A stretch of 64,000 bases of DNA from JAGQYH01 sp041393015 (GTDB lineage Bacteria > Bacteroidota > Bacteroidia > Chitinophagales > JADIYW01). Under the pieces are notes generated by a model. It had not been told where the DNA came from, ran no database searches, and saw only the letters and a program-made list of their open reading frames with translations. The position numbers were made by a program, and so were the translations under genes. The DNA is taken from contig JAWKKV010000002.1 of the NCBI GenBank assembly GCA_041393015.1, positions 124,001-188,000 on the forward strand, given 5' to 3'. Below are positions 27,656 to 36,433 of the stretch, piece by piece (the first letter of the stretch is position 1; each line of letters starts with the position of its first letter).

Positions 27656-29779
27656 TTATTCTGGTTTAGGTAATAATTCTTTGTGTGAAAGTTTAAATCT
27701 TCCTTTATCATCAATACCCATTAATTTTACTTTTATAAGATCTCCTTCATTCAAGACTCCTTCCATAGAATCTAATCTCTCCCATTTAATTTGAGAAATA
27801 TGTAATAGACCTTGCTTGCCCGGCATAAATTCTACGAAAGCACCGTAAGCTTGAATAGCCATGATTTTCGCATCGTAAATGTCTCCAACTTCAGGTATTG
27901 CTACAATGTTCTTAATTTCATTTTCTGCAGCAACAATATCGTTTTTGTTAGCGGCATAAATTGTAATTCTACCGATACCTTCTTCTTTGATTTCTTCAAG
28001 ATTAATAACTGTTTTAGTTTTCTCTTGAATTTCTTGGATTACTTTTCCTCCAGGTCCGATTACAGCGCCAATAAAGTCTTTAGGAATATCAATGATTGAA
28101 GTTCTAGGAACATTTGGTTTGTAATCTTCTCTTGGTTGGCTGATGGTAGCTTCCATAGCTTTTAAAATGTGTAATCTACCTTTTTGAGCTTGAGCTAATG
28201 CTTCGCCTAAAACTTCATACGATAAACCATCTACCTTAATATCCATTTGACAAGCACAGATACCATCTTTAGTTCCTGTAACTTTGAAATCCATATCTCC
28301 TAAATGATCTTCATCACCTAAGATATCTGAAAGAATAGTGTATTTACCATTTCCATCAGCGATCATACCCATTGCGATACCAGATACGTGCTTAGGAAAG
28401 TTAAAACCTGAGTCCATTAATGCTAATGAAGCACCGCAAACCGTTGCCATAGATGATGAACCATTAGATTCTAATACATCTGATACAATTCTAATTGTGT
28501 AAGGATTCTCAGCTTCAGGAGGCATCATTTTATTGATTGATCTCCAAGCTAAATTTCCATGACCAATTTCTCTTCTTCCAGGACCTCTCATTGGTCTTGC
28601 TTCACCTACTGAGAAAGGAGGGAAGTTGTAATGAAGCATAAATTTCCTGAAATTTACACCTAATAAGTTATCTACTAATTGTTCTTCTTTTTTCGCTCCG
28701 AAAGTAACAGTAGCCAAAGCTTGTGTTTCTCCTCTTGTAAATAAAGCAGAACCGTGAGGTGTTGGCAAGATATCCGTCTCGATTACTAGATCTCTGATTT
28801 CATCATGCTTTCTACCGTCTAATCTTTGTTTGTCATCTAAGATCATTTTTCTAATGATCTCTTTTTCTACTTTACCGTAGTATTTGTCAATCAAAGCGGT
28901 ATCTAATTCTGCTAATTCTTCTTCAGTGTAAGTTTCTAAAAAGGATTCTTTTACTTTTTTGAAACCTTCTTTTCTTTCCGGTTTAGAAAGCGCACCTCTT
29001 GCAATTTTATTAATGCCTTCCGCACAATGGGCTTCTATTTTATCGTAAAGTTCTTGATCGATTTCCTCAGCTTCAACTTCTCTGTTTTCTTTACCGCACT
29101 CAGCAGCTAAATCTAATTGTGCTTGACAGTGAATTTTAATAGCAGCATGTCCGGCTTTGATGGCATCGATTAATTCTTGCTCAGAACACTCGCTTGCTTC
29201 GCCTTCTACCATCGTTACGTTTTCCATAGTAGCACCAACAATAATCTCTAATTTAGATTTAGCTATTTCTGCAGGTGTTGGATTGATGATGTGTTTTCCA
29301 TCAACTAAACATACTCTTACTTCACTAATTGGTCCTTGGAAAGGGATATCGGAAATAGTTAAAGCAGCAGAAGCTGCTAATCCTGCAAAAGCTTCCGGTA
29401 AAACGTTTTCATCATATGAGATAACAGTAACTAATACTTGTGTTTCGAATAAATAGTTATCCGGAAACAATGGACGTATTGCTCTATCAACTAATCTTGA
29501 AGTTAAAATTTCTTCATCGCTAATTCTTGCTTCTCTTCTTTGAAAGCTACCTGGAATTCTTCCTGCAGCAGCAAATTGTTCTCTATAATCAACTGATAAT
29601 GGGAAAAAGTCTTGTCCCGGTTTTACAGTTGTGCCTGAAACTACTGTACATAAAAGAATGGTGTCTCCGCATCTTACGGTTACAGAACCATCGGCTTGTT
29701 TAGCCATTTTACCGGTTTCAATGGTAACAACTTTACCATCACCTAAGTCAATTTTCTTAGAGAATATGTCAAACTTCAT
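27656..29779 (-). CDS. pnp: Polyribonucleotide nucleotidyltransferase (PNPase)
   Basis: A 707-residue 3'-5' exoribonuclease that degrades RNA using phosphate. The start at 29779 (MKFDIFSKKIDLGDGK) was chosen over the upstream in-frame ATG because it matches the family and the extra 18 residues are translated from an AC-rich leader. Two RNase PH-like domains cover ~1-540 (with RREARISDEEILTSRLVDR and, in the second, RTSGRRE-like GPGRREIGHGNLA), then a KH domain (DFIGAVIGPGGKVIQEI, ~555-620) and a C-terminal S1 domain (GDIYDAKIMAIQAYGAFVEF). It follows rpsO, the classic rpsO-pnp arrangement. Confidence 0.97.
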   Translation of the reverse strand: MKFDIFSKKIDLGDGKVVTIETGKMAKQADGSVTVRCGDTILLCTVVSGTTVKPGQDFFPLSVDYREQFAAAGRIPGSFQRREARISDEEILTSRLVDRAIRPLFPDNYLFETQVLVTVISYDENVLPEAFAGLAASAALTISDIPFQGPISEVRVCLVDGKHIINPTPAEIAKSKLEIIVGATMENVTMVEGEASECSEQELIDAIKAGHAAIKIHCQAQLDLAAECGKENREVEAEEIDQELYDKIEAHCAEGINKIARGALSKPERKEGFKKVKESFLETYTEEELAELDTALIDKYYGKVEKEIIRKMILDDKQRLDGRKHDEIRDLVIETDILPTPHGSALFTRGETQALATVTFGAKKEEQLVDNLLGVNFRKFMLHYNFPPFSVGEARPMRGPGRREIGHGNLAWRSINKMMPPEAENPYTIRIVSDVLESNGSSSMATVCGASLALMDSGFNFPKHVSGIAMGMIADGNGKYTILSDILGDEDHLGDMDFKVTGTKDGICACQMDIKVDGLSYEVLGEALAQAQKGRLHILKAMEATISQPREDYKPNVPRTSIIDIPKDFIGAVIGPGGKVIQEIQEKTKTVINLEEIKEEGIGRITIYAANKNDIVAAENEIKNIVAIPEVGDIYDAKIMAIQAYGAFVEFMPGKQGLLHISQIKWERLDSMEGVLNEGDLIKVKLMGIDDKGRFKLSHKELLPKPE

Positions 29780-29810
29780 CTGTGTGTATTGTGTGTATGT
29801 GTAAAAATAA

Positions 29811-29838
29811 TAAAGGTGAGATTGTACTCTCACCTTTA
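29811..29838 (-). terminator. Hairpin between rpsO and pnp
   Basis: A perfect 11-bp stem, TAAAGGTGAGA (29811-29821) and TCTCACCTTTA (29828-29838), with a 6-base loop, lies just after the rpsO stop. The minus-strand side is followed by ATTATTTTTA, so it may be a partial terminator or a processing site in the rpsO-pnp transcript. Confidence 0.7.
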
Positions 29839-29849
29839 TTTTATAGGAT

Positions 29850-30119
29850 TTATTTTCTGAGATTCAATTTCTCAATCAGACTTCTATACTTGGTAATGTC
29901 TTTGTGTGCCAAATATTTAAGTAGTCTTTTTCTCTTACCTACTTTTTTTAATAATGATCTAGTGGTAGAGTGATCTTTTCTGTGAGTTCTTAAGTGCTCT
30001 GATAGGTGATCAATATCGTGTGATAGAATCGCTACTTGCGCTTCAACAGAACCGGTATTGGTTTCTGACCCTCCAAATTCCTTAAATATTTCTTTCTTTT
30101 TCTCGATTGTAAGTACCAT
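29850..30119 (-). CDS. rpsO: Ribosomal protein S15
   Basis: An 89-residue 30S subunit protein that binds 16S rRNA. The motifs GGSETNTGSVEAQVAILSHD, HLSEHLRTHRKDHSTTRSLL and KKVGKRKRLLKYLAHKD cover almost the whole length and are those of S15. It is upstream of pnp with a hairpin in between and has its own promoter. Confidence 0.97.
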   Translation of the reverse strand: MVLTIEKKKEIFKEFGGSETNTGSVEAQVAILSHDIDHLSEHLRTHRKDHSTTRSLLKKVGKRKRLLKYLAHKDITKYRSLIEKLNLRK

Positions 30120-30148
30120 TGTTAATGTCGATTTATATTATTTGGGCA

Positions 30149-30156
30149 CAAAGGTA
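30149..30156 (-). promoter_or_regulatory. -7 box of rpsO promoter
   Basis: The minus strand reads TACCTTTG, an exact TAnnTTTG match, 30 bases before the rpsO ATG at 30119. The -33 element is not obvious. Confidence 0.5.
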
Positions 30157-30199
30157 ATTATTTTTTATATAAAATTTGCGCTTTAATGTTGCTACTTTA

Positions 30200-31006
30200 T
30201 TAAGAAGTAAGCATTGTGTATAAAGTCTTAATATAACTCGGTGTTTTAATCATCTTGCTGCCAAACCACGAGAACAATTCACCATCTACTAAAACAATTT
30301 TTGCGTTGGGAACAATTGATTTAAGTTCTTCTATGTGTTTTGATTTGAATGGGTAGGGTTCGCTCGAAAGAAAGATAAAATCGGGCGATACTTGTTTTAA
30401 TTGGTCAATATTGATTATGGGATATCTACCTTCAAAATTTTCAAAAACATTTACGAGGTTAAGCCGTTTCAATAAGTGATTAATAAAGGTGTTATTGCCA
30501 GCAACCATATAAGGTTGTCTCCAAATAAAATACGCCACTTTTTGTTTGCTGAAAGGTGTAATTGATTTAAAAACTTCATTAATCTGATTGATAATTTGAT
30601 TGGCTCTATCATATGTATTCGTTAACCAACCAATTTGCTCAATCATTTCGTTGTTGGTGTACAAATCTTTAACATCGGAAACGTAAACATTACAATGTTG
30701 CTTTAAGGCTTCTATTTGTGCTTTTTCATTTTCTTCTTTATTGGCCAAAATCAAATCGGGTTGAAGGCTTAGTATTTTTTCAATATCTAAATTTTTTGTG
30801 CCTCCAATGATGGAAATAGACTTTACTGTTGATTTCGGGTGAATACAAAACTTGGTACGGCCAATAATACTTTTTGCTACCCCTAAATCGAATAAGGTAA
30901 TAGTAATAGAAGGCACTAAAGAAACAATGCTTTTAGGTGGCTGATTTAAGGTGAATGAAAATCCTAGTTGATCTATTGCTGTTATTGGGTAATTAGTTAA
31001 CGGCAA
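30200..31006 (-). CDS. Helical-backbone metal receptor (BtuF-like fold), no signal peptide
   Basis: A 268-residue protein resembling periplasmic cobalamin- or iron-binding proteins: PPKSIVSLVPSITITLFDLG near residue 25, LDIEKILSLQPDLILANKEE near 75 and QVSPDFIFLSSEPYPFK near 205. It starts MPLTNYPITAIDQLG with no signal peptide or lipobox, so it is predicted cytosolic or its start is mis-set. No permease or ATPase gene is next to it. Its start overlaps the last 14 bases of the cystathionine beta-synthase-like gene, implying translational coupling. The bound ligand cannot be told from sequence. Confidence 0.75.
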   Translation of the reverse strand: MPLTNYPITAIDQLGFSFTLNQPPKSIVSLVPSITITLFDLGVAKSIIGRTKFCIHPKSTVKSISIIGGTKNLDIEKILSLQPDLILANKEENEKAQIEALKQHCNVYVSDVKDLYTNNEMIEQIGWLTNTYDRANQIINQINEVFKSITPFSKQKVAYFIWRQPYMVAGNNTFINHLLKRLNLVNVFENFEGRYPIINIDQLKQVSPDFIFLSSEPYPFKSKHIEELKSIVPNAKIVLVDGELFSWFGSKMIKTPSYIKTLYTMLTS

Positions 31007-32366
31007 TGGCTTGAATTAAATCATACTGAGTAATGATGTGTTTGTTACCTTCTGCATCATCTACTAAAACAGCGCTATGATCTCTATTTATTTTAGAGGA
31101 AATTACTTCTGCTGAATCGGTTAATTGAACATGTGGAAATGAAGGACTCATAAAATCTTTTAATGGGCTGCCTAAATTATGTGAACCGCTAATCAACGCT
31201 TTTAAAACAGATTTCTCAGTTAATGATCCCACTATTACACCATCGTCGACCACAGGAATTTGTGAAATGTCATTTTCTTTAAAAAGATTTACAGCATCTT
31301 CAATAGTTAGTTTTTGATCGATGGTGATAAAGGCATCGCTTTTCTTTTTCAATAAAATGTGTTTCGCTGTTAACAAGGTTTGATTGTCAGAAAGGAAACC
31401 TCTTTCTCGCATCCAATCATCGTTGAAAATTTTACCGACGTATCTTGATCCGTGATCGTGCAAAATAATGACCACCAAATCATCTTTGGTTAATTTATCT
31501 GCCATTTGTAATAAACCAGCCACTGCTGAACCGGCTGAATTTCCGGCAAATATGCCTTCTTCTTTCACCAGTCTTCTGGTCATTAAAGCAGCATCTTTAT
31601 CCGTTACTTTTTCAAAGTGATCAATAACAGAAAAATCTACGTTGGCAGGGAGAATATCTTCACCAATTCCTTCGGTTAAGTACGGATAAATTTCATTTTC
31701 GTCAAAAATACCTGTCTCGTGATATTTCTTAAAAACAGAACCATAAGTATCAATACCCCAAATTTTAATATTTGGATTTTTCTCTTTCAAGTATTTACCA
31801 GTTCCACTGATGGTGCCACCGGTACCAACACCTACTACTAAATGTGTAATCTTACCATCGGTTTGTTCCCAAATTTCTGGTCCGGTTTGTTCGTAATGAG
31901 CTTGTCTGTTGGATAAGTTATCATATTGATTCATCCAAAAGGAATTTGGAATTTCTTCAGATTTTTGTCGAGCAACAGAATAATAGGAACGAGGATCATC
32001 AGGTCCTACACTAGTTGGACATACAATTACTTCTGCGCCAAAGGCACGTAAAATGTCCATTTTTTCTTTGGATTGCTTATCGTTGGTGGTAAAAATACAG
32101 TGATAGCCTCGAACCGCAGCTGCAATGGCCAATCCCATTCCTGTATTCCCAGAAGTACATTCAATAATGGTTCCGCCCGGTTTTAACAAGCCGGCTGCTT
32201 CTGCATCATCAACCATTTTAAGCGCCATCCTATCTTTAATAGAATTACCAGGATTGGTGGTTTCCAATTTTACTACAACAGTAGCCGGAATTCCACGTGT
32301 AATTTTATTTAATTTAATGATTGGAGTATTCCCAATCGTATCTAAAATGTTATTGTGAATTTGCAT
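30993..32366 (-). CDS. Cystathionine beta-synthase-type PLP enzyme with CBS domain pair
   Basis: A 457-residue fold type II PLP enzyme. Lys44 in NPGNSIKDRMALK binds PLP; SGNTGMG (near 80) and GVGTGGTISGTGKYL (near 185) hold substrate and phosphate. The order and the YEQTGPEIW segment resemble cystathionine beta-synthase or cysteine synthase. Residues ~335-457 form two CBS domains (TIDQKLTIEDAVNLFKENDI and HSAVLVDDAEGNKHIITQYD), likely a regulatory Bateman module. Substrate choice between serine and O-acetylserine cannot be decided. An exact -7 box (TATATTTG, 32371-32378) lies only 4 bases before the ATG. The 3' end overlaps the metal-receptor gene by 14 bases. Confidence 0.88.
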   Translation of the reverse strand: MQIHNNILDTIGNTPIIKLNKITRGIPATVVVKLETTNPGNSIKDRMALKMVDDAEAAGLLKPGGTIIECTSGNTGMGLAIAAAVRGYHCIFTTNDKQSKEKMDILRAFGAEVIVCPTSVGPDDPRSYYSVARQKSEEIPNSFWMNQYDNLSNRQAHYEQTGPEIWEQTDGKITHLVVGVGTGGTISGTGKYLKEKNPNIKIWGIDTYGSVFKKYHETGIFDENEIYPYLTEGIGEDILPANVDFSVIDHFEKVTDKDAALMTRRLVKEEGIFAGNSAGSAVAGLLQMADKLTKDDLVVIILHDHGSRYVGKIFNDDWMRERGFLSDNQTLLTAKHILLKKKSDAFITIDQKLTIEDAVNLFKENDISQIPVVDDGVIVGSLTEKSVLKALISGSHNLGSPLKDFMSPSFPHVQLTDSAEVISSKINRDHSAVLVDDAEGNKHIITQYDLIQAIAVN

Positions 32367-32446
32367 GCTTCAAATATACAGATACAGAATAGTTTAGACT
32401 AAGATTTTTAAAGAATAAGTTTGTAAAAAAGTTGATAACGCTTTTA

Positions 32447-32932
32447 TTACTTATCTAACTCCATCGATTCAAATAGATCTAATGGTCTATCAATACTTTC
32501 TTGTAAGGAAATAAAAGTTTCAGTTCTAGTAATGTCGGCTATTTGTTGAATCTTATCATGCAAAACATCTCTTAAATGGTTCGTGTCTTGGCAGATGATT
32601 TTTACAAACATGGAATATTGACCAGTTGTGTAGTTTAATCCTACTACTTCTGGAATTTTTCTTAGTTCCGCTGCAACGTGATCGTATTTTGAACTTTTAC
32701 TTAAATAAACTCCTAAAAAAGCAGTGATGTCATAACCTAACTTAGTGTAATCAATACTAAGGTTAGAACCTTTAATTAGTCCTAGGTCTTCCATTTTTCT
32801 CATTCTCACGTGAATGGTACCGCTGGAAACAAATAATTGCTTGGCAATATCTGTGTAAGGTGTTTTGGCGTCTTTCATCAATTGGGATAAAATGCCGATG
32901 TCGATTTGATCTAATTCTTGTAGTTTAGACAT
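32447..32932 (-). CDS. Lrp/AsnC family transcriptional regulator
   Basis: A 161-residue regulator with an N-terminal winged helix-turn-helix (QIDIGILSQLMKDAKTPYTD and SGTIHVRMRKMEDLGLIKG) and a C-terminal RAM/AsnC ligand-binding domain (~70-150). Such proteins respond to amino acids. It lies 80 bases upstream of the cystathionine beta-synthase-like gene on the same strand, so it may control that gene, though this is inference from position. Confidence 0.92.
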   Translation of the reverse strand: MSKLQELDQIDIGILSQLMKDAKTPYTDIAKQLFVSSGTIHVRMRKMEDLGLIKGSNLSIDYTKLGYDITAFLGVYLSKSSKYDHVAAELRKIPEVVGLNYTTGQYSMFVKIICQDTNHLRDVLHDKIQQIADITRTETFISLQESIDRPLDLFESMELDK

Positions 32933-33010
32933 TTTGTTGACTTTTCAATTTTAACTTAAAAAAAATTGTTTTTGCCAAATCCTAAAACACCTCTCAATAT
33001 TCTAGTATAC

Positions 33011-33757
33011 CTACAAATCTAAAATTTTCAGATTGCGGGTTCTCTTTAATAGCTTGTCAATTACTGGTCTAAAGAAAATAGTAAAATCTCTAAGGCGTTT
33101 TTTTAAATGCCTTTTTGGATGTAAAAGTGTTCGCCATGCCCATTCGAGCTTAAGTTGCCTCACTAACTTTGGCGCTCTTACATAAAATCCACTTGCAAAG
33201 TCGAAGAATCCTCCAACGGTAATCACAAGTAATTTTCTTTTTTCTATTTCTTTAAGGTTGCTAGCAACCCAATTTTCTTGTAAGGGACTTCCCATCCCTA
33301 TAAACAAAACTGAGTTATCTTGAAGATTTTTCCAATCTAATTCAGAATATCCATCACAAAGATAATGAATACTTTTGTTTTTTGCATAATTCATAATTTT
33401 ACGACCTGCTTCTTGAATATTTTCTTTTGTAGTGCCGTATAAAGTAATTGGAATTTGTCTTTCGTCAATTGCTTTTATGAATGTTGGATTAAGATCGGTA
33501 CCATTTAAATTATTGACCCATTTTCCTTTGGTAATCTTCAAATATAATTGCATCCCGATGCCATCTATAAAGATGTAATCACTTAATTGCATTGATTTAT
33601 AGAATACTGGATCTTTACCTAATAATATGAAATTAGAGTAATATATATAGTGGACGATCTTATGCTTGCCGGATTGTTGCCAATCATCAATTACTCTATT
33701 AACAATCCTATTGGGATCATCAGAATCAACGAATTTTAAAGTAGTATAGTCAATCAT
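33011..33757 (-). CDS. WecG/TagA/CpsF family glycosyltransferase
   Basis: A 248-residue GT26-type transferase. The family blocks IFIDGIGMQLYLKI, NLNGTDLNPTFIKA, IPITLYGTTKENIQEA and VLFIGMGSPLQENWVAS and the WRTLLHPKRHLKK C-terminus are visible. Members add N-acetylmannosamine or glucose-type sugars to lipid-linked intermediates in surface polysaccharide synthesis. The gene begins one base after the sulfotransferase gene stop, so they are probably co-translated. No other polysaccharide genes are adjacent. Confidence 0.88.
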   Translation of the reverse strand: MIDYTTLKFVDSDDPNRIVNRVIDDWQQSGKHKIVHYIYYSNFILLGKDPVFYKSMQLSDYIFIDGIGMQLYLKITKGKWVNNLNGTDLNPTFIKAIDERQIPITLYGTTKENIQEAGRKIMNYAKNKSIHYLCDGYSELDWKNLQDNSVLFIGMGSPLQENWVASNLKEIEKRKLLVITVGGFFDFASGFYVRAPKLVRQLKLEWAWRTLLHPKRHLKKRLRDFTIFFRPVIDKLLKRTRNLKILDL

Positions 33758-33758
33758 A

Positions 33759-34772
33759 TTACTTCAATCTGCGTTTTAAAGTTTCACCAATGTTTTTCAT
33801 TCTATTTAAATTAAGCAATAAGGCAAATGCTAGTTTTACCGGAAAACTTATGGCGTATGCCATTTTTGAGAAAATATTGCTTTTAACGGGCTCTAAGGAA
33901 TAATTGTATCGGTTGAGTAAATCTCCAGAAATTTTTTGATTCCAAAAGATCTCCGCATCATTTAAACCTCCTTTTTTCCAATTGCCCGCTCTCTTTTTAT
34001 TAATGCCTTTTTCATCACTATCGGCTTCATTGGAAGAACTGGCTTGTGGAATGTCGAGCATTCCTTCTTCATAACTGATTTCTAAATGTTCGCAAATTTT
34101 CTGAGTAGTTTTTACCGGAGCATCCATTATATCTTCAAAATGGACATTCATTACTCTTTCATCGTCTTCAAAAGGCTCTGCTGCTTTAATGGCCGCATTC
34201 CAAAGTTTACTAATGGTAATAGGATGGTAGTTGATTCGAAGTCGAATAACTTCTCTTTTTGTTATAAAAGTAGCGCCCATTTTTCTTCGTCGCCATTTTC
34301 TTTTTTGGGACAGCATAACGGCGCGAGGATCACGGATCATATTGATCACTCTACCATTTGGATAGATATCTAAAATCTCTTTTAAATAGAAAACGTTTTG
34401 AGGTGTCTTTTCACAAGGAAATTGTTTGTTTTGAAGCGCTGTTTCCCGAAAGATCATTTGGGTGTAAACATCGTGACCGAGATATTTATCGGTTATCATT
34501 TCATCCACTAAAGTAGTGGCTTCGTCTTTATATTTTTTAGCATCTGTTGTGCCAATATAGCCATCTCGTTGAACAAATAGGAGTTTAGCGGCTAAGGTAA
34601 TCGCTTCTTCTTTTGAAATCTCTTTATCCTTATCAGCAGACGACCACAGTTGCTCAAAAAAATGCAACTCATTTAATCCATATACTTGAGAATGGTTATT
34701 TAGGATTCGCAGCATCATAGTGGTGCCACTTCTTGAATTACCAACAATAAATATGGCTTTATCTTTTACCAT
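33759..34772 (-). CDS. Sulfotransferase family protein
   Basis: A 337-residue protein with the PAPS 5'-phosphosulfate loop IVGNSRSGTTMMLRIL near the N-terminus (residues ~9-24), the conserved INMIRDPRAVMLSQKRKW (3'-phosphate binding, near 140) and a C-terminal GINKKRAGNWKKGGL segment. It should move sulfate from PAPS to a hydroxyl or amine; the acceptor is unknown, possibly a glycan given the adjacent glycosyltransferase. A C-terminal hydrophobic stretch (FPVKLAFALLLNL) may contact the membrane. Confidence 0.85.
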   Translation of the reverse strand: MVKDKAIFIVGNSRSGTTMMLRILNNHSQVYGLNELHFFEQLWSSADKDKEISKEEAITLAAKLLFVQRDGYIGTTDAKKYKDEATTLVDEMITDKYLGHDVYTQMIFRETALQNKQFPCEKTPQNVFYLKEILDIYPNGRVINMIRDPRAVMLSQKRKWRRRKMGATFITKREVIRLRINYHPITISKLWNAAIKAAEPFEDDERVMNVHFEDIMDAPVKTTQKICEHLEISYEEGMLDIPQASSSNEADSDEKGINKKRAGNWKKGGLNDAEIFWNQKISGDLLNRYNYSLEPVKSNIFSKMAYAISFPVKLAFALLLNLNRMKNIGETLKRRLK

Positions 34773-34973
34773 TAACCAAATGAAATTTCCTGCAAATGTA
34801 GGATTTTAAATTCACCTCCGCTTTTCAAATAAGTGAAATAAAATTTATTTTGGAAAGAACAATAGTGCTCAATTTTTTTATTTGAGTATAATTTACATTT
34901 ACTTTTTAACTATTTTTAGTCTAGTAAGTATTTCTTAAACATAGCTATATAAGTTTTCTTTAGTTAACTTAGC

Positions 34974-34989
34974 TATACATTCTTGTATA
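34974..34989 (+). promoter_or_regulatory. Dyad TATACA-N4-TGTATA before the toxin-antitoxin pair
   Basis: A perfect 6-4-6 inverted repeat sits 15 bases upstream of the antitoxin ATG. An 8-base direct repeat TAGCTATA (34942-34949 and 34970-34977) overlaps it. This is a likely operator for autoregulation, as in many type II pairs. Confidence 0.45.
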
Positions 34990-35004
34990 AGAAAAAATAA
35001 AGTT

Positions 35005-35241
35005 ATGACTATTCAAACTCAATTTATATTTGATGAGGATGGCAAAAAAATTGGTGCAATCATTCCCATTGAAGATTATGATATTTTTGTAAAACCTTCT
35101 AAAGAAAATGCATGTCTTCTTTCCAATGATCAAAAAAATGCAATTGATATTGCGATTGAGCAAAGCAATAAAGGGCAAACCTTTACTCAGGAAGAGGTAA
35201 TGCAAAATGCAAAACAAAGATTTCCTAAATACTTCAAATGA
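35005..35241 (+). CDS. Antitoxin-like protein, partner of the ParE/RelE-like toxin
   Basis: A 78-residue protein with an N-terminal beta-rich DNA-binding-like part (TIQTQFIFDEDGKKIGAIIPIEDY) and a C-terminal helical tail (AIDIAIEQSNKGQTFTQEEV) that could wrap the toxin. This is a typical layout for antitoxins of RelE/ParE pairs. Its stop overlaps the toxin start by 4 bases (ATGA), and a dyad operator precedes it. No firm family name is given. Confidence 0.72.
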   Translation: MTIQTQFIFDEDGKKIGAIIPIEDYDIFVKPSKENACLLSNDQKNAIDIAIEQSNKGQTFTQEEVMQNAKQRFPKYFK

Positions 35242-35534
35242 ATATTAATATAAAGTGGACTGCTGCCGCTTTAGAAGATTACTTGAGTAATATTGAGTAT
35301 TTAGAGATTCATTGGACAGATTCAGAAGTAACAAAATTTATTGATGAAGTGGACAACATTATTACTCTCCTTAAAGTCGGTAATGTAGTTTTTAAACAAT
35401 CTAAGTATAGAAATGTATTTGAACTGCCAGTTGTACCTAAAATTCAATTATTCTATCGTTTTATAGATGACTATACTATCGAACTTTTACGATTTTGGAA
35501 TAATAAGAAAAATCCTAAAAGTTTAAAACTTTAA
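35238..35534 (+). CDS. RelE/ParE family toxin
   Basis: A 98-residue protein of the ParE/RelE fold. IKWTAAALEDYLSNIEYLEIHW at the N-terminus, DEVDNIITLLKVGN, and the C-terminal IQLFYRFIDDYTIELLRFWNNKKNP are characteristic of this toxin group. The target (gyrase for ParE, ribosomal mRNA for RelE) is not decided by sequence. It overlaps the antitoxin gene by 4 bases. Confidence 0.85.
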   Translation: MNINIKWTAAALEDYLSNIEYLEIHWTDSEVTKFIDEVDNIITLLKVGNVVFKQSKYRNVFELPVVPKIQLFYRFIDDYTIELLRFWNNKKNPKSLKL

Positions 35535-35750
35535 ATAAGCAAGCAATCTTCTGCGTTTATTCTAAACCTCTAACAAACAGCTAACTCATTCACTAAACTT
35601 CAGTCAGCCACGCATAAAATCAACTCACAAGACTGAAGCTAGGACTATTCTTTTTTTATTTTAATATTGATTATTTAAGTATACTCCTTGCGAATATTAA
35701 GTAAAGGTCAAGTCAAATTAATTTATTCATTTGTAATTTTATATTAGTAT

Positions 35751-36275
35751 TTAACGAGATATAAAATCAAGAACATAATCAACTACTGTTTCAAAGTCTA
35801 TCCCATCAAATTGAATTCCTATTCTTTTCTTTTTACAGGCTTCTGTGTCATAAATATATACCGTATAATTACCAAAGTCCAAACTTGTATTTAACATTCC
35901 TGATAGTTGGGTGAAAATTTTATATCTATCTATATTGAAGTTTATCTCACTTAATTCATTGGGATAAATTATATTATATGGATAATTAAAATTCTTAGCT
36001 AAATACTCTCTACGAAGATTATTTTCATTTTCTTGTTTTTCATTCCATTCTTTTACTTTTTCTATTTGCTTAGAATTATAGTCACTTTTTATTTTTTCAT
36101 ATGATTCATAAAAAAATAAAAAGCTACTGTTTTTATCATATATCATTTTCTTATCTGTTGTGTAAACCTTATTGCTATCACTGTCAAACGGCACTAAGGT
36201 TTGACTAATACAAAAGGAGTTTATACCAAATGAAAAGAGAAGTAGAAAGAGGTATTTAAGACATGTATTCATCAT
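35751..36275 (-). CDS. Secreted protein of unknown function
   Basis: A 174-residue protein beginning MMNTCLKYLFLLLFSFGINS and a cleavage-like CISQ, so Sec-exported. The rest is rich in lysine, glutamate and asparagine with a central coiled-coil-like stretch (KQIEKVKEWNEKQENENN) and no recognised domain. It stands alone, about 160 bases from the coiled-coil protein gene on the same strand. Codon use looks like its AT-rich surroundings. Confidence 0.6.
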   Translation of the reverse strand: MMNTCLKYLFLLLFSFGINSFCISQTLVPFDSDSNKVYTTDKKMIYDKNSSFLFFYESYEKIKSDYNSKQIEKVKEWNEKQENENNLRREYLAKNFNYPYNIIYPNELSEINFNIDRYKIFTQLSGMLNTSLDFGNYTVYIYDTEACKKKRIGIQFDGIDFETVVDYVLDFISR

Positions 36276-36433
36276 TCAAATCTATATCAATTATTTGCTT
36301 TTTATCTCAAGCCGCCGTTAATATTAAGAGAGTTATCTTTTTATCGAAGAAAAAAAATATTGAACATCACTTGTGGCTTCCAATAAATGAAAGCACTAAT
36401 CAAAATAAGCCATGTCAATCAATGATTTAGCTT

